Origin: Symsagittifera roscoffensis | Taxonomy: Eukaryota > Xenacoelomorpha > Acoela > Convolutidae | DNA: 64,000 nt | Assembly: GCF_963678635.1 (NCBI RefSeq) | Contig: NC_087070.1 | Location: forward strand, 28,268,848-28,332,847 | Direction of reading: 5' to 3' | Part shown: piece after piece, positions 35,599 to 46,375 of the stretch | Layout: each line of letters starts with the position of its first letter | Numbering within the stretch: the first letter of the stretch is position 1 | Notes under the pieces: model-generated | Database searches by the model: none | The model's input: only the letters and a program-made list of their open reading frames with translations | What the model was told of the DNA's origin: nothing | Translations under genes and position numbers: made by a program

Positions 35599-35930
35599 TT
35601 ATTCTTGTGAAAAAAATTCAATCTCCATTAAAATGGATACAAAGTCATTGTTTTTTGCATCTCTCGGAAATTTTCCAGGAGACTGGTTTTTGCGACAGTT
35701 CGTGATAGAAACATTTTTTTCCAATTTGGGAACAATTTTTTGGCCATGATTTTCACTATAACAATATATTTTACATTTTAAAGACTGAATTGCCTTCTCT
35801 GCAGATGCAGCTTTTGTTTGACTTCTTGTTGAGTGAACTTGAATATCTTTCTCCTTGCAAAACTTTTTAGAAGTTCCCCATACTCTGTTCTTTTGCCACT
35901 GCTGGAAGACACTGGGGTCTGAAAACAAAA
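35599..35930 (-). pseudogene. Inverted integrase fragment
   Basis: The - strand frame contains 'KKFCKEKDIQVHST' and 'AEKAIQSLK', nearly identical to the + strand integrase at 37050-37135, plus the following 'KNQSPGKFPRDAKN' segment. The stretch just upstream reads 'GKRTEYG', the counterpart of DKGTEYRG, in another frame. It covers only the second half of the catalytic core. It is a separate inverted copy about 1.2 kb from the main gene, placed exactly where the ATPase breaks off. Confidence 0.85.
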
Positions 35931-36809
35931 AACATCAAACACAATTTGTTTCATCAAAGCAAATTGGTAAGATGTAGAATTACAAAATACGCTCATAAAC
36001 ATGTTCAAGTCACCGAGAGCTGTTATACAAATCAAAACATTAAGGCAAAAACTAGAACTAGGATCTCAGTTAAAAGATTGGTATCAAGATTGATCATTAG
36101 TTCCTTATGGCCATTTACTTAATGATTTAACCTAAAAACAGTTAATTTGCTTAGATATTGCTCTATTAGTGGTTCTGTTCCACCAAACTTTTTTTTACCA
36201 CCAGAACAGAGGCAAGGTTTCTGGATGATGAGTACACAATACGTCTCTTTTGTCCCGATACTCCGTAATACTTCGAAAACTATTCATTCTCAATTGTCCA
36301 AAAAGTTTCGTTCAGTTTCTGAGCGAGGATTTGGTAATTTTATTGAGAGGAGAGCTTAAAAACCTTCGGCTATAGGACGTAAAAAATCTTGAAAAAAATT
36401 CAGAATTAATACAAAAATTGATTGATTTAAAACTAAGCTGAGGCAGTCAGAAAACATCATATTAGGTAATCAAGATACAAAATAGTCTTTGTGTGTGCAC
36501 TAAGGCAAAAAACATCAATTTCACTGATATTTCTTCTACCATTTTGGAAACAACTCAAATCCCATTTAATTTTGTTATCAACAAGAATGCCAAAACAAAA
36601 GACAGAGGAACTTGGATCCTTTTCAAAAACTGAACAGGTAAGACTTGACAGGTTGTATTTTAGGGTAGAGTTGCCTACGTGTCTGTGCAAAACTTGAGTG
36701 CAACGAGCGGTTTATCAAGAAAAAGTTGAACAATGTTTACAAATTAATACTTCTTATTCAACGTTATCCATCAATAAGATATTTCCGATTTCTTCATGCT
36801 TTTCCAAAT
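35931..36809. other. Polinton stretch upstream of integrase
   Basis: A 70-codon + frame (36147-36359) contains 'PPEQRQGFWMMSTQYVSF', and another (36491-36697) contains 'FSKTEQVRLDRLYF'. They may derive from the N-terminal part of a gene, perhaps integrase, but no motif confirms this. Confidence 0.3.
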
Positions 36810-37484
36810 AGATCAATGAAACTTGGTGTATGGTTTTGACTTCTGTGAACAAGTTAGCTAGTCAAAACGATGAAGTTAAGTATTTATTAGTTGATGTAGA
36901 ATTTTTTCTGAGACTTGTCAGAGTTCAAACAATGAGAACAAAGTATGCCAAAGACCTTTTGCAAGCTTTCAAAAAAATGATTTCCTCGAAAAAAACTCCT
37001 GAAACGCTTTGGGTGGACAAAGGAACAGAATATAGGGGAATTTTCAAAAAGTTTTGCAAGGAGAAAGATATTCAAGTTCACTCAACAATAAGTGAAACAA
37101 AAGCTGCATTTGCAGAAAAGGCATTTCAGTCTTTAAAATATATAATAATCGTTATGGTGAATATCATGGCGAAAAAATTGTTCCCAGATTGGAACAATTT
37201 CTTTCTGCACGAACTGTCGCAAAAACCAGTCTCCTGGAAAAACTCCGAGAGATGTGAAAAATAAAGACTTTTTAACGATTTTGTATAAAAAATCAATCAT
37301 GAAATATACTAAACCAAAATTCGAAAGTGGGGATAGAGTGAGATTTTCGATAAAAAGCATATTCCGTTCCGAAAAGGATAAAAGCCAGAGTTTACCGATA
37401 TCATCAATATCAACAAAAAAGCCGGCAACATATATCATCAAAAATCTCAAAAAAAATTGTGCAAAATTTACAAAAAAGAGCTGA
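36810..37484 (+). pseudogene. Polinton integrase (DDE, retroviral type), inactivated
   Basis: Would insert the element and create the 6-bp duplication. The catalytic core is readable at 36815-37150: 'TWCMVLTSVNKLA' at the first strand, where the first catalytic Asp is Val; 'PETLWVDKGTEYRG' with the second Asp; 'KKFCKEKDIQVHST'; and 'AFAEKAFQSLK' with the catalytic Glu. After a frameshift the C-terminal part continues (37254-37484) with 'TKPKFESGDRVRFS', a typical SH3/chromo-like integrase tail. The first Asp substitution alone would abolish activity, and the core and tail are in different frames. Confidence 0.88.
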
Positions 37485-37543
37485 GGAAATGATCAGATTA
37501 AATGTAAATCTTTTTTAAAACTACATTTCTATCGATCAGTGGT

Positions 37544-37675
37544 CATGGATTCTTTTAAAATTGAGCTAGTTTCTAATGTTTCCTATATCGTTATCCGAAT
37601 CTTAGTCTTAGTTCTTTTAACAATTTTGTACCGTAACAAACACATCTCAAAGGAGAATGAAAGATTGCTGTTTTA
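37544..37675 (+). CDS. Short membrane-peptide ORF in Polinton
   Basis: 43 codons opening 'MDSFKIELVSNVSYIVIRI', with one hydrophobic helix followed by a basic end (YRNKH). It is located between integrase and minor-capsid relics on the same strand. It could be a small Polinton membrane protein or chance; no family recognised. Confidence 0.3.
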
Positions 37676-37739
37676 GAAATATCGTACACTTAACTGTATT
37701 AAATTTTTACTGAAGGAAAGCTAACATTCATAGATGGGA

Positions 37740-38335
37740 GAGAAAGTTATCAGGTATAAAGAAAAATTAAACCGATGCATGATGAACCTGGATTGTATCC
37801 AAGCATCGTTGATATGGTTGTAGATCAAAAACCTATAATGCACAAAAACACAAACATGAAGGAAATCATGTATCGGTAGATAAAACTACACCAAAACTCG
37901 CCATTTATTTACTGAGGATCAATCAGTGTTTACCTTTCAAAGTGCTGATTTGAGTCATGTTTTGGTTGTGATTTAGAGCAAAATCAGACGTGGGTTATAA
38001 TGGGGTATTCTTACAACATTATAAAAATACCTTGCCTGATGATTTATAGCGATATTATAGAATTTAAAAAAGTAGGTGATACGAAAAATCTTTAAATTTG
38101 TTGTATTCCGTTATTTTCCTGAGTGAAAGATAGAGACATAATACCTACAAGACAGTACATAATTTATCAATCCTTTGCGAATCTGCAATTTAAAAATTAT
38201 TCAAAAAAACTCTTTCCATAGCTGAAAAAAAATGAACTATGGGATACTACAGTCGAAAAAATAGTTTTTGTGTCCGTAGGAGTTATACGAGTTGTTTTTT
38301 TGTTTCGCAAGATTTTGGTTAATCATTTTTGATTT
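37740..38335 (+). pseudogene. Polinton minor-capsid (penton-like) protein, broken
   Basis: Blocks spread over three frames read 'MHDEPGLYPSIVDMVVDQ' (37775 on), 'DQSVFTFQSADLSHV' (about 37918-37965), 'MIYSDIIEFKKVGDTKN' (about 38039-38090) and 'TVEKIVFVSVGVIRVV' (about 38250-38297). Their order and position just before the major capsid gene match the minor capsid/penton-like protein of invertebrate Polintons, which would sit at capsid vertices. Interrupted by several stops and shifts. Identified from recall of conserved blocks, so less certain than the polymerase or integrase. Confidence 0.6.
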
Positions 38336-38631
38336 TTACTTCATACGAAACGGTTGCTCTAAAGTCAGCTACGTTTCCCTTTTTTTGTGGACATGCAAGA
38401 CAGCGTGGAAGAGTGTTGGTTTTGGTACCCTGATACGCAATTTTTTTGTAAAACTGCAATCCTATTCCTTAAAAAAATAAAATCCCAGCAGCAAAAAAGT
38501 TGAAGCAAAATTACTTGAAAAGTCCAAGATTTTTTTTAAAGTCCCAAGACTTGGAAGATTGAAATTTACAAGACTTACAAGATCTGGGAATTTAGAAGAT
38601 TTTTTGTTAAACCCCAGTTTCGGAAACAACT

Positions 38632-39687
38632 ATGTCATCTTACACACAAGAAGTGTTTCCCAGTTTTTCTCTAGATAAAAGCAGTATTGATTTTGAATTT
38701 GAGACGAATCGTGAAATTTATTTGCATATTCGTGATACCCACCTCAGTTTAGAGCCTCAAATATTCAAAGAAAGGTTGTTTGATGCTTTCAAAAAAATCG
38801 AAACAAAGAAAAATCAGAGCATGACTCAAATGAGGAACCAGAACTTAACTTTACCTATGTAAACAATCTACTACATTCTCTTTTCTCCAATTGCGAAGTT
38901 TATTTTAACAATACAATGGTTTACAACGCCAATGGCTTATATCCTCATAAAGCACAAATACCGAACGAATTGAACTCGTCCTCGGTGTGTAAAAAAGGAA
39001 TGCTTGGTTGTCATGGGTATAGTTTTGAAGAGTTTCCGGAAGCATTTGATATGTATCCGTTCACTGATAGAGCGAATTCCTTAGGAACAGGGATAATTTT
39101 TCACTCTAAGGAGGCTCGCCTTTGATTTATTTACTAGTGAAAAATCATTACTACTAAAAACCAAAGTTCGAATTGAACTAATTCGAGTTAGGCCTAGTTT
39201 TTACATGCTGTCTGATAATCCGAATGATAGTCTGAAAATTGTTGATTTTTGCGGTTTACTAGAAGCTTTTAGTAGCTGAACCTAATCATCAAAACTTGCA
39301 ATGGGGTCTGGGAGGAGAATCTGCTTATTACAATTACATAGAAATTATAGCAAGAACCTTTATCATTCCATCTCGCCAAAACCAGTTTCTTCCGGAAATT
39401 GTTTTCAATAATGCTCCAATGAAAAGAATTGCTGTTGCAATGAATACAAATTCAGCTGTTGCAGGATCTTTGCATGAAAATCCTTTCAACTATTTTATTT
39501 GATAGAACTTAGGATTACTCGGGGTGGAAGAGAAATTGCTTTATTAAATACAGTATCTCTTGGTCGCCCTTATGTTACAACAATGGAAGCGACGCAGCTC
39601 AACAAAAATTTTCCAGCTCTTCCTTTGGAAGATTTTGAGAATCACTATGTTTTTTTTTATATAACTCCACTACAGGACGCAGCTTAA
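38632..39687 (+). pseudogene. Polinton major capsid protein (double jelly roll), broken
   Basis: ATG at 38632 opens about 60 codons containing 'FETNREIYLHIRDTHLSLEP', the first strands. A frameshift near 38800 leads to 'NLLHSLFSNCEVYFNN' and 'GLYPHKAQIPNE' (to about 39120). Another gives 'TKVRIELIRVRPSFYML' (about 39165-39215). A further frame (39296-39502) has 'IIARTFIIPSRQNQF' and 'MKRIAVAMNTNSAVAGSLHE' then 'NPFNYF'. The last frame ends 'PLEDFENHYVFFYITP' (39499-39687). The block order, including the HSLFS, N-G-x-YP and K-R-I-x-V-A-M...NPFNY signatures, fits the Polinton capsid family with roughly the usual 350-400-plus residues. At least four frame changes. Confidence 0.82.
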
Positions 39688-41540
39688 CTGTGCCATTCTG
39701 CGAGATTGGCACAGCGCAACATTCCGACAAAGCACGAATTAGAGAGAAAAGGCCTTAACAGCGAAAAAGTGCTTGAAAGGAGGGTTGAAATATTCTGGAA
39801 GCTTCGATTTTTCAAAATTTCGATTAACGAGCGAGTATTTCTCAGAAATACGAAAAACGGCCATTTTGATCAAAAAAGCTGAGAAAAACAGAACAACACC
39901 AAATAGAGTGAAAAACAGTCACACGAGAAAACGGAAAAACGAAGCCTCTTATCGTGACAGTCACGCACGATAAGACCCTTAGTGGAGGAAATTAGTGGGA
40001 AAGGAGGCTTCGGTGGGGAAGTGGTGGAAAGCAGTACCCTCCCGTGCCACGAATTGGGAGTGATAACAACGTTATCTCGAGGAGAACACGGAAGCGGAGG
40101 CTTGGTCCCCAGAGACTGTTATATGGTGAAAGACTGTAGTAAACTAACTTTTTAGCTACTCTGATGCCATAGAACTTTGAATTGACACCGGTATTATTTG
40201 ATATTTCAGAATATGAGTAGCTAGGAAGAGGAAAGGGTCAATCCATCTCCAATGGATTTAATATAGAACTGTCATCAAAAATATAATAAAAGAGGATATT
40301 CGAGCCGTGTTTTTAATAGCAATCACGTAGTCTGAGGATCCGAGACTCAGCTATGTGGTTGTGTTCGCATGTAAACGAAAGCTGATCAAAAGTCGTTTGA
40401 CTGATGGCCTAAAAATAGTAACTTTTTACTTAGCCCTAAACGGACCAGAAAATGAACTGGCAAGGTCGAGACGGTGAAAAACGAGTAGGATTAAGGTAAC
40501 TGACGCCTGCCAGTCGTTAATACGTACTTTTTCTACGCTCCGTCGCTGTGTAGTATTTGGGCGAATGTTACAAACAGTTGCTTTATCCAGAACTTCAGAG
40601 ATATCTGTTTACAGAGATATCTCTTCAACTTGTATATGGGACCTTATTCATTCAGTACCTAAATGTGTGTAAGTCAACAATCTAACTGTTTTTTCTAAAT
40701 TGCATTATCAAAACAACAATTCATTGTTATTTGATGTGATTCCTCAGACAGTTGCAAAGATGGATCAATTTTTCTCAGACACTTGCAAAGATGGATCAAT
40801 TTCCTCAGACAGTTGCAAAGATGGATCAACAGTTGCAAAGATGGATCAATTCTCAATTTTCTCAGCTGAAAGATGGATCAAAGATCAGTTTATCTAAAGA
40901 ATTCCTGAGCTCAGGTTTGGGTCTTATCCCTCTGATAAACCTTCTCAACTAACAAAATACTCTTTTAAAATAATTATTTCAGCTCCAAGCAATGATTGAG
41001 GAGAACACCTAATCTTGATTGCTCGATTGGACAAAGTTTCCTAGTTTGCTGATTCATTGGGATGTTTCAACTGTTCTTCTTAAAAGAAAGAGTACCAGCG
41101 CATGGTTCAAGTGAAACTTCAAGAAACTTCAAAAGACCGATTCTTTGGGAAAGTTGCGCCTTTTCTTTTTTGAAGAAAGAGTACCAGCGCATCGTTCAAG
41201 GGAAACTTCAAAAAATTGATAAATTGTGTGATTTGAACGCAACTTATTCAGAATTTTTTCTTTTTGAAGTCTACCAGAAAAACTTGAAACTTTTTCATGA
41301 TTTTTATGTTTTGATTTTTATTAGTAACTATATGTAAGAACACAGTATGTTTTTTATATGATTGTAAGTTGATGCTATAAAATATATTTGATGCTGTAAT
41401 TTTTACTGTAACTTTAAATTTGTAATTGTTTTTTATGTATTTCTAATTAAATATTTCTTCATTCATTTTCTTATTGAAAAATAAATTTACGATTTGAAGA
41501 ACTCTAGTTGAAAATATCCGGGAAAGTTTTGGAAAACTCG
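39688..41540. other. Polinton right interior, no identifiable gene
   Basis: 39690-40500 is less AT-rich and includes the perfect 11-bp palindrome GTGACAGTCAC nested in the larger CTTATCGTG...CACGATAAG hairpin (39948-39974). 41070-41210 contains a short direct duplication ('aagaaagagtaccagcgcat' twice). No frame is recognisable. The capsid C-terminus and one further gene could once have been here. Confidence 0.4.
40744..40875. repeat. Short tandem repeat 'gcaaagatggatcaattt'
   Basis: Four to five copies of a unit containing 'cagttgcaaagatggatcaa', at 22-36-bp spacing because some copies lack the 'tttctcagac' part. Confidence 0.9.
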
Positions 41541-41547
41541 GAGAAAA

Positions 41548-42025
41548 CTTCAGCGTCCTCACTCATCATGGGGGGAACATCTGTTGATACAAATATGACA
41601 TAATTTCCTGAAAAAATGTTTGTTTTTTTCACAACCTCAATTAAATAAACAAACAAATGTTTTTTGTGGTAATCGACCTCCCTGCTCTCCGTGGGGGGGG
41701 GGGGGGGGGGGGTAACATCTGGTGTGGCAATTTTTACCTGATTATATGAAAAAAATGTTGTTGACGTTCACTACCTCGCTTAAGTAAACAAACATAAAAT
41801 TCGTTTACTTACTTCAGCGTCCTCACTCACCATGGGTGGGGTAACATCTGTTGCTGCAAATTTGACATATTTTTCGGAAAAAGTTTTTGTTTACGCCAAC
41901 TACCTCGCTTAAATAAACAAACATAAAACTTGTTTACATACTTCAGCGACCTCGCTTACCACGGGGGTAACATTTCCTGTTGCAAATTAAACATATTCGC
42001 CCGAGAAAAATTTTGTTTACGTCTA
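41548..42025. repeat. Subterminal tandem repeat, about 131-bp unit
   Basis: Four diverged copies starting near 41548, 41679, 41812 and 41941. Each has a 'cttcagcg(t/a)cctc(a/g)ct(c/t)accatgggggggtaacatctg' part and a 'gtttacgtc.actacctcgcttaaataaacaaac' part. The second copy has a 20-base G run (about 41693-41712). It lies just inside the right terminal repeat; there is no counterpart on the left. Confidence 0.88.
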
Positions 42026-42192
42026 CTACTTTATTTTAAAAAACAAAAACAAAAATTTGACTGCGAACAGCTTGAATTTTTCCTGAAACTTACCACCTGA
42101 AGCTTAACATCAAGAAAACTATCACATCATAGTACAAAGGATTTCAAAAAATCCCGAGTCGAATCTTAAGAATTGCTATATCGGCAGTCTCG

Positions 42193-42369
42193 AAATTTAC
42201 CCTCTCGCCATCTCAAACTCTGAAACCTATAAACTTAATACATTGGGAAATATTTTCCCTATGTTAATACATAGGGTGAATACCGTGAAGACCGGATAGT
42301 CTATAGCTCATCTTCATAACTAAAAGTCTTCACCCCCCCCCACCCGATTTTGCCCCAACATACACTACT
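42193..42369 (-). repeat. Polinton right terminal inverted repeat
   Basis: Reverse complement of 20192-20362, ending GCCCCAACATACACTACT. Differs from the left arm by substitutions and small indels, chiefly around 42285-42335, so the arms have diverged since insertion. Confidence 0.93.
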
Positions 42370-42375
42370 GTTATC
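42370..42375. other. Target-site duplication, right (GTTATC)
   Basis: Identical to 20186-20191. Confidence 0.92.
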
Positions 42376-43675
42376 ATTACTGAGTGGATAAGCTTCGCAA
42401 CTCACAATTTGAGAAACTGAAAAAAGAAAAATATTTTTTGGTGATTCTGTTTTATTGACGCGGATACTCAGAGCATTGCATCAAGGAAAAATATTGAAAA
42501 AAAGCGAACAAAAAGGACATTTTTGCTAATATTTGTTCAACCTCATGAAGGGAAAACGTCATGACTAGAGAAAGGAGCCCTTTAATAGTATAAGTAAGTG
42601 TAAACCAGAATGGGAGTAATCTCTTTTTGAGACCATTGCGTGTAGCGATTACCCTCATCCTTAATGAAACTATTCATAAAAATCTTGTCACTCATCTCAT
42701 GTATCAATTTATGGCAATCATCTGATTACATCTATGATCCTGATTTTAATTCTCAGTTTCCCTATGCATCGGTTGACACCAAATCATTTAAGAGATACGA
42801 TGCAATTCATTATTTGATAATAAAAGATGCTATATACTTGTACAACCACCTCCATTTGAACGCTCCAGAGGTATTTGGCAATTGTAACAACGATAACCGG
42901 TAGCACAGAAGGTTCCGACCAAAGTCTTAGAGAAGCTTAAAAACTTTTTTTCAAATTAGTGTTGTTTTTTTCCGCACGGTTCAAAACAAAACGATCCGAA
43001 CGAAAAAAAAAGAATTTAGATATATTTGAGAGTCATAGTAAAAAAGCCATTCGGAGAAACCAAAAAAATCTACAAAAAACTTTTAAAAAAAACAAAGTAT
43101 AAAACTTTTTCCAACATTTTTGCAGACCCTTTTTGGAATTTTTAATCTTTACTTATAAATTGGCGCTAAAAGACTCCAAAAATTACTTTTAATTTACTAC
43201 AACTAAGTTTTCATGGCCTAAAGCAAGCTTAATTAAGTTGTTGTAAGCCTACACACTCACGCAATATTAGTTCGAATTTAGACCAAAAATCAAAATTTCA
43301 AATCGGTTTTCCTCGACACTGTAGAAAAATTTTGGAAACTTTCAAATGTGGTTCGAATCAGACTTAGTTTATTGAATTGTACGCGTAGCATTTTTGGTAT
43401 ATGGAGGTTAACCCGGGAAACTAATTGATTTCTTAGTTAAAAAAATTGAATAAGAACAAGAAATTTTGGCTTACAAACGTTTCTTAACAACAGTAGAATT
43501 TTAAAAAAGAAGACTGCTAGTATCAGGGCAAAGGCCTGAATGTTTCGACTGCCCATTAATTGGTGCCGAGTAGTTTTTGATAGACGAAATATATGACGAA
43601 CTACGAATTTTATTCTGACAAAATCAAAGTGTTGAAATTTGAGTCGCTTAAAGAAATAATAAGACTGCTTGTATC
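42376..43675 (+). repeat. Dispersed repeat B, right part
   Basis: Continues the target repeat after the Polinton, aligned in reverse with 7815-9510. Landmarks: 'gactgagtggata' equivalent at its start, 'ggagccctttaatagtataagtaagtgtaaac', 'gctccagagg', 'ggttaacccggg' and 'actgctagtatcagggcaaaggcctgaatgtttcgactgccc'. Confidence 0.85.
42664..42903 (+). CDS. Possible small secreted protein in repeat B
   Basis: 79 codons. The first about 20 residues look like a signal peptide ('MKLFIKILSLISCINLWQSS'). The mature part is Tyr/Asp/Asn-rich with a single late Cys ('NCNNDNR'). The start region, including the ATG, is conserved in repeat A (9225, - strand), where a later indel breaks the frame. No homologue is recognised. 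Conservation is not clearly above that of flanking repeat DNA. Confidence 0.3.
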   Translation: MKLFIKILSLISCINLWQSSDYIYDPDFNSQFPYASVDTKSFKRYDAIHYLIIKDAIYLYNHLHLNAPEVFGNCNNDNR

Positions 43676-44185
43676 AGAGCGAAGCCCTTAATTTTCCGAC
43701 AGCCCGTTAAATAAGGTCTATTTGGCAATAATAACATGAAAAATTTAATTTTAGAAAAAAAACATTAAAAATTTTGCTTAATAGGTTTGAGATTTTCTGT
43801 GAAAATCATCACCCCACACTCCATATAAAAACACAGTGACAGAATTCGCTCCTAGACACAAATCAATTACGGCAAATAAGCTTCCTTCAACCAAATTGAG
43901 TTTGGTGAAGGCGAATTTAATCTCAGCTTAAGTGTTAACAGCGCGAAGTATATCGCGAGTTAATTGTCCCCAACTGGCCCAAATGGTAATCTTCAAACCC
44001 CCATAACTTTACAAAAATTAATCACAGGTTAAACATCTTTTTAAATTTAAGCTCAAGAATACAATGTTTTGGAATGATTTTGAAAAATTCCGTCAAAAAA
44101 GGCTTGTTAAACGGTCAAAACTTGTCTGAAAAAAAAACTACCCGATTACAAATTTTCCGTTAATTTCGTTACGAAATGCGGAACA
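43664..44185 (-). repeat. Hairpin-bearing dispersed repeat, copy
   Basis: From 'gactgcttgtatcagagcgaagccctt' through 'atgaaaatcatcaccccacactccatat' and 'gcgcgaagtatatcgcgagttaattgtcccc' to 'cgttacgaaatgcggaac'. Near full length, same layout as 52881-53410. Confidence 0.8.
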
Positions 44186-46080
44186 ATAAGACCATTTAGC
44201 TAGCCTCAATTTAATTTGGAACGATTGTGAGTGCGAACAATTTGGCACCCTAAAAATGCGGTATCAAATCCTATCATGAAAGCATTATTCCAGCATTTTA
44301 GTCTAGTGCAAGCATACTCGCTTGGTTACCCCAAGATATCAATCAACGGTTTATAATTTTATGAAGTTAAAATGAGCGTAATGGGTTTAGAAACAACGTT
44401 AAATTTTGGTTCAATGTTTGCTCTGGTGACAAACTTATAGCAACATCAATCAGTTTAGTCAATGTTTTCTTAATATGGGAATTGTATAAGCAATTATTTC
44501 AAAAAAAAACATCGGTGTTTCATAACCAGAAATAAAATTGTATGACAAGCGTTTTTCCATACACTTGATGTATGGAATTGTATGAAAAGCATTTTCGGTG
44601 TATGGAGGTCAACCCGGGTAGCTACAGGGTCAATACCAGCTGCCAAAGTGCCAAATAAACTCCCGTGTTGTAAGTGTCCAGAGAGTTGAGCGAATGACGC
44701 TTCATATTGTTCCGTTTGTGTTCGTGTTCAAGCCGCCACGAAATCAATTTTACCATTTCCTTATAAAAAAGCAGTTTCCGCACGTATAAGTGTTTGCAAC
44801 TGTACTGATTTCGATTCTACAAAAAAAAATTCTTTTCGATTTAAAATGCCTTCGAAATTTTTGACGAATTAGTTCAGTGGTGCAACCAATGCGTTTTTGA
44901 TTAATCCATTTGAATCAAGACTGCGGCAAGAGAATGTTTTTGAATCATCAACCCTTTGATAAGGGATGAATTCAAATAAAACAAAATTTGGACTTGTTTC
45001 ACTGGATAATTCATAAGGGTAATCGAATTCGTTCACTTGGGTTTCTTTTTGTATACATCAAAGAAGGAGGGAGATCTGTTTTAACCACTGTGATAACCAC
45101 GTTTTTAAAGGTTGTAGTCTGAAAGACCGGATATTTGAGATCTAGTGAATATGATTACTTTGTTCACCTTGATTAAACTTCGTCGTTATTGTAATTTCTT
45201 GAGGTGTTGCAACAAAAGTGGTCTTATAACTAAAGTTTATTTTAAGAATGCAGATTGAATAATGTGTCTATGAGTAATTTTAAGATGGGTTCGAGCTTTT
45301 TTTGCCATAATGAGGCTCAAAATAAGACGGTGGGTTGCCCGCACTAGGTTTGTGGCGACTATTTTTGTTGCCTTTAGATTTTTTACTTTTTGGTCTGGTG
45401 AATTATTTGTTTTTGTTGGATTAATAATTTAGAATTTGCACGTCTTCGGTTCTTCGGTCCTAAAAAAAGCCACAAAATTATTTTTTTTTTTGGAGAATTA
45501 CGAATACCTGCGAATCTCTGAAGTAGCTGAGCTCAGATGTTGCTTAGCCTCAACTTTGTTGTTTTTTTGTCAAATTTGGCTGTGCTTGATTAATCGCAGT
45601 GGTATTTCTGGAAATATCAATGAATTTTCTGTTTTCTGCGTCCATAAGACCTCAATATGAAGACCAGAATTAGAATCTATTGGGAAAATTCATTTGGTAA
45701 ATTTTTTTGAGCCATTCTCTCGAAAAACATTGGTCTCAAAAAAGCTTTTTGCTGTTGAAAAAATCGTGGTATCTTCTTTTAGGAACTAGTGACTCAATAA
45801 ATCCGGATTTTTTTCAAATTAACAGTAAGTTCATTCAATGATACTTTTGAGCGAGCGAAAAAAGATTTTTTTTTGGCTGTGGGTATGTAGTTTTTCTCGG
45901 ATAGGCTTTGAACATAGTTTTTTAAATTGCCTTCAAATTTTGAGCCTTTGTCAACTCTGGATACTTTTGGTTGCCTTGTTTTAATAAGATTTTTCTAAAA
46001 ACTTAAGCTGACCTTTTTGCACATTTTGCTTTAATCGTTTTACCCCCAAATACCGACATTACGAGGCCAAACTGTGCATT
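44186..46080. other. Intron DNA with scattered repeat words
   Basis: AT-rich. 44545-44640 contains 'catacacttgatgtatggaattgtatgaaaagcatttt' and 'ggaggtcaacccggg', words that recur at 59215-59880. No gene is seen. Confidence 0.5.
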
Positions 46081-46084
46081 CTGT

Positions 46085-46375
46085 GCATTGTAAGCGGAAT
46101 CCGCAACAGGCCAAAATCAGATTTGTCGCGGAATCCGCAACATTACTACTTTTCATTGATCTTCTCTGCTGTTTTGGTTTCCACAAACAAATACCTAAAA
46201 CATTGTACCGCTCAAAATTGCTCCAAAAAAGGCGAATTTGCTGAAAACGCAACTGTATTTGAGATACCAGAAGTTTGTGAAATCCACTAACAAATGATAA
46301 GATATTTGTATCGTTAAATTGAGCTGTTGCGGAATCCACAAATGTAAGTGGAATCCGCAAATTGTAAGTGGAATG
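46085..46375. repeat. Cluster of (G)CGGAATCCGC(A) palindromes
   Basis: The word 'gcggaatccgcaaca' or a one-base variant occurs at about 46091, 46126, 46328, 46350 and 46368 (partial); the core GCGGAATCCGC is a perfect palindrome. A 117-codon - strand frame (46040-46393) spans it but has no recognisable domain. Confidence 0.6.

Larger units (their letters stand above)
20192..42369. mobile_element. Polinton/Maverick, 22,178 bp, decayed
   Basis: Terminal inverted repeats of about 170 bp beginning AGTAGT.TATGTTGGGGC and a 6-bp GTTATC duplication define both ends to the base. Inside are relics of the Polinton gene set: protein-primed DNA polymerase B on the - strand near the left end, and on the + strand the FtsK/HerA-type ATPase, retroviral-type integrase, minor-capsid-like protein and double-jelly-roll major capsid protein. 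I did not find the cysteine protease. Size is within the family's usual 15-25 kb, but about 2.1 kb of it is a tandem duplication and about 3 kb a tandem triplication, so the ancestral element was nearer 17 kb. Every recognisable gene is broken. Polintons are self-replicating, virus-like transposons; this copy cannot be autonomous. Confidence 0.95.

Noticed and set aside
36147..36359. Separate gene upstream of the integrase
   Set aside because: Short, no motif, and sits where an integrase N-terminus could have decayed; listed only as unassigned sequence.
39948..39974. Helitron 3' end (hairpin CTTATCGTG...CACGATAAG)
   Set aside because: The hairpin is followed by CCCTTAGTGG and not by a CTRR end at the expected distance; no 5' end found.
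20192..42369. Integrated large DNA virus or herpesvirus/adenovirus copy
   Set aside because: The polymerase, integrase and capsid relics together with TIRs and a 6-bp TSD fit Polinton/Maverick; retroviral-type integrase is not a feature of those viruses.
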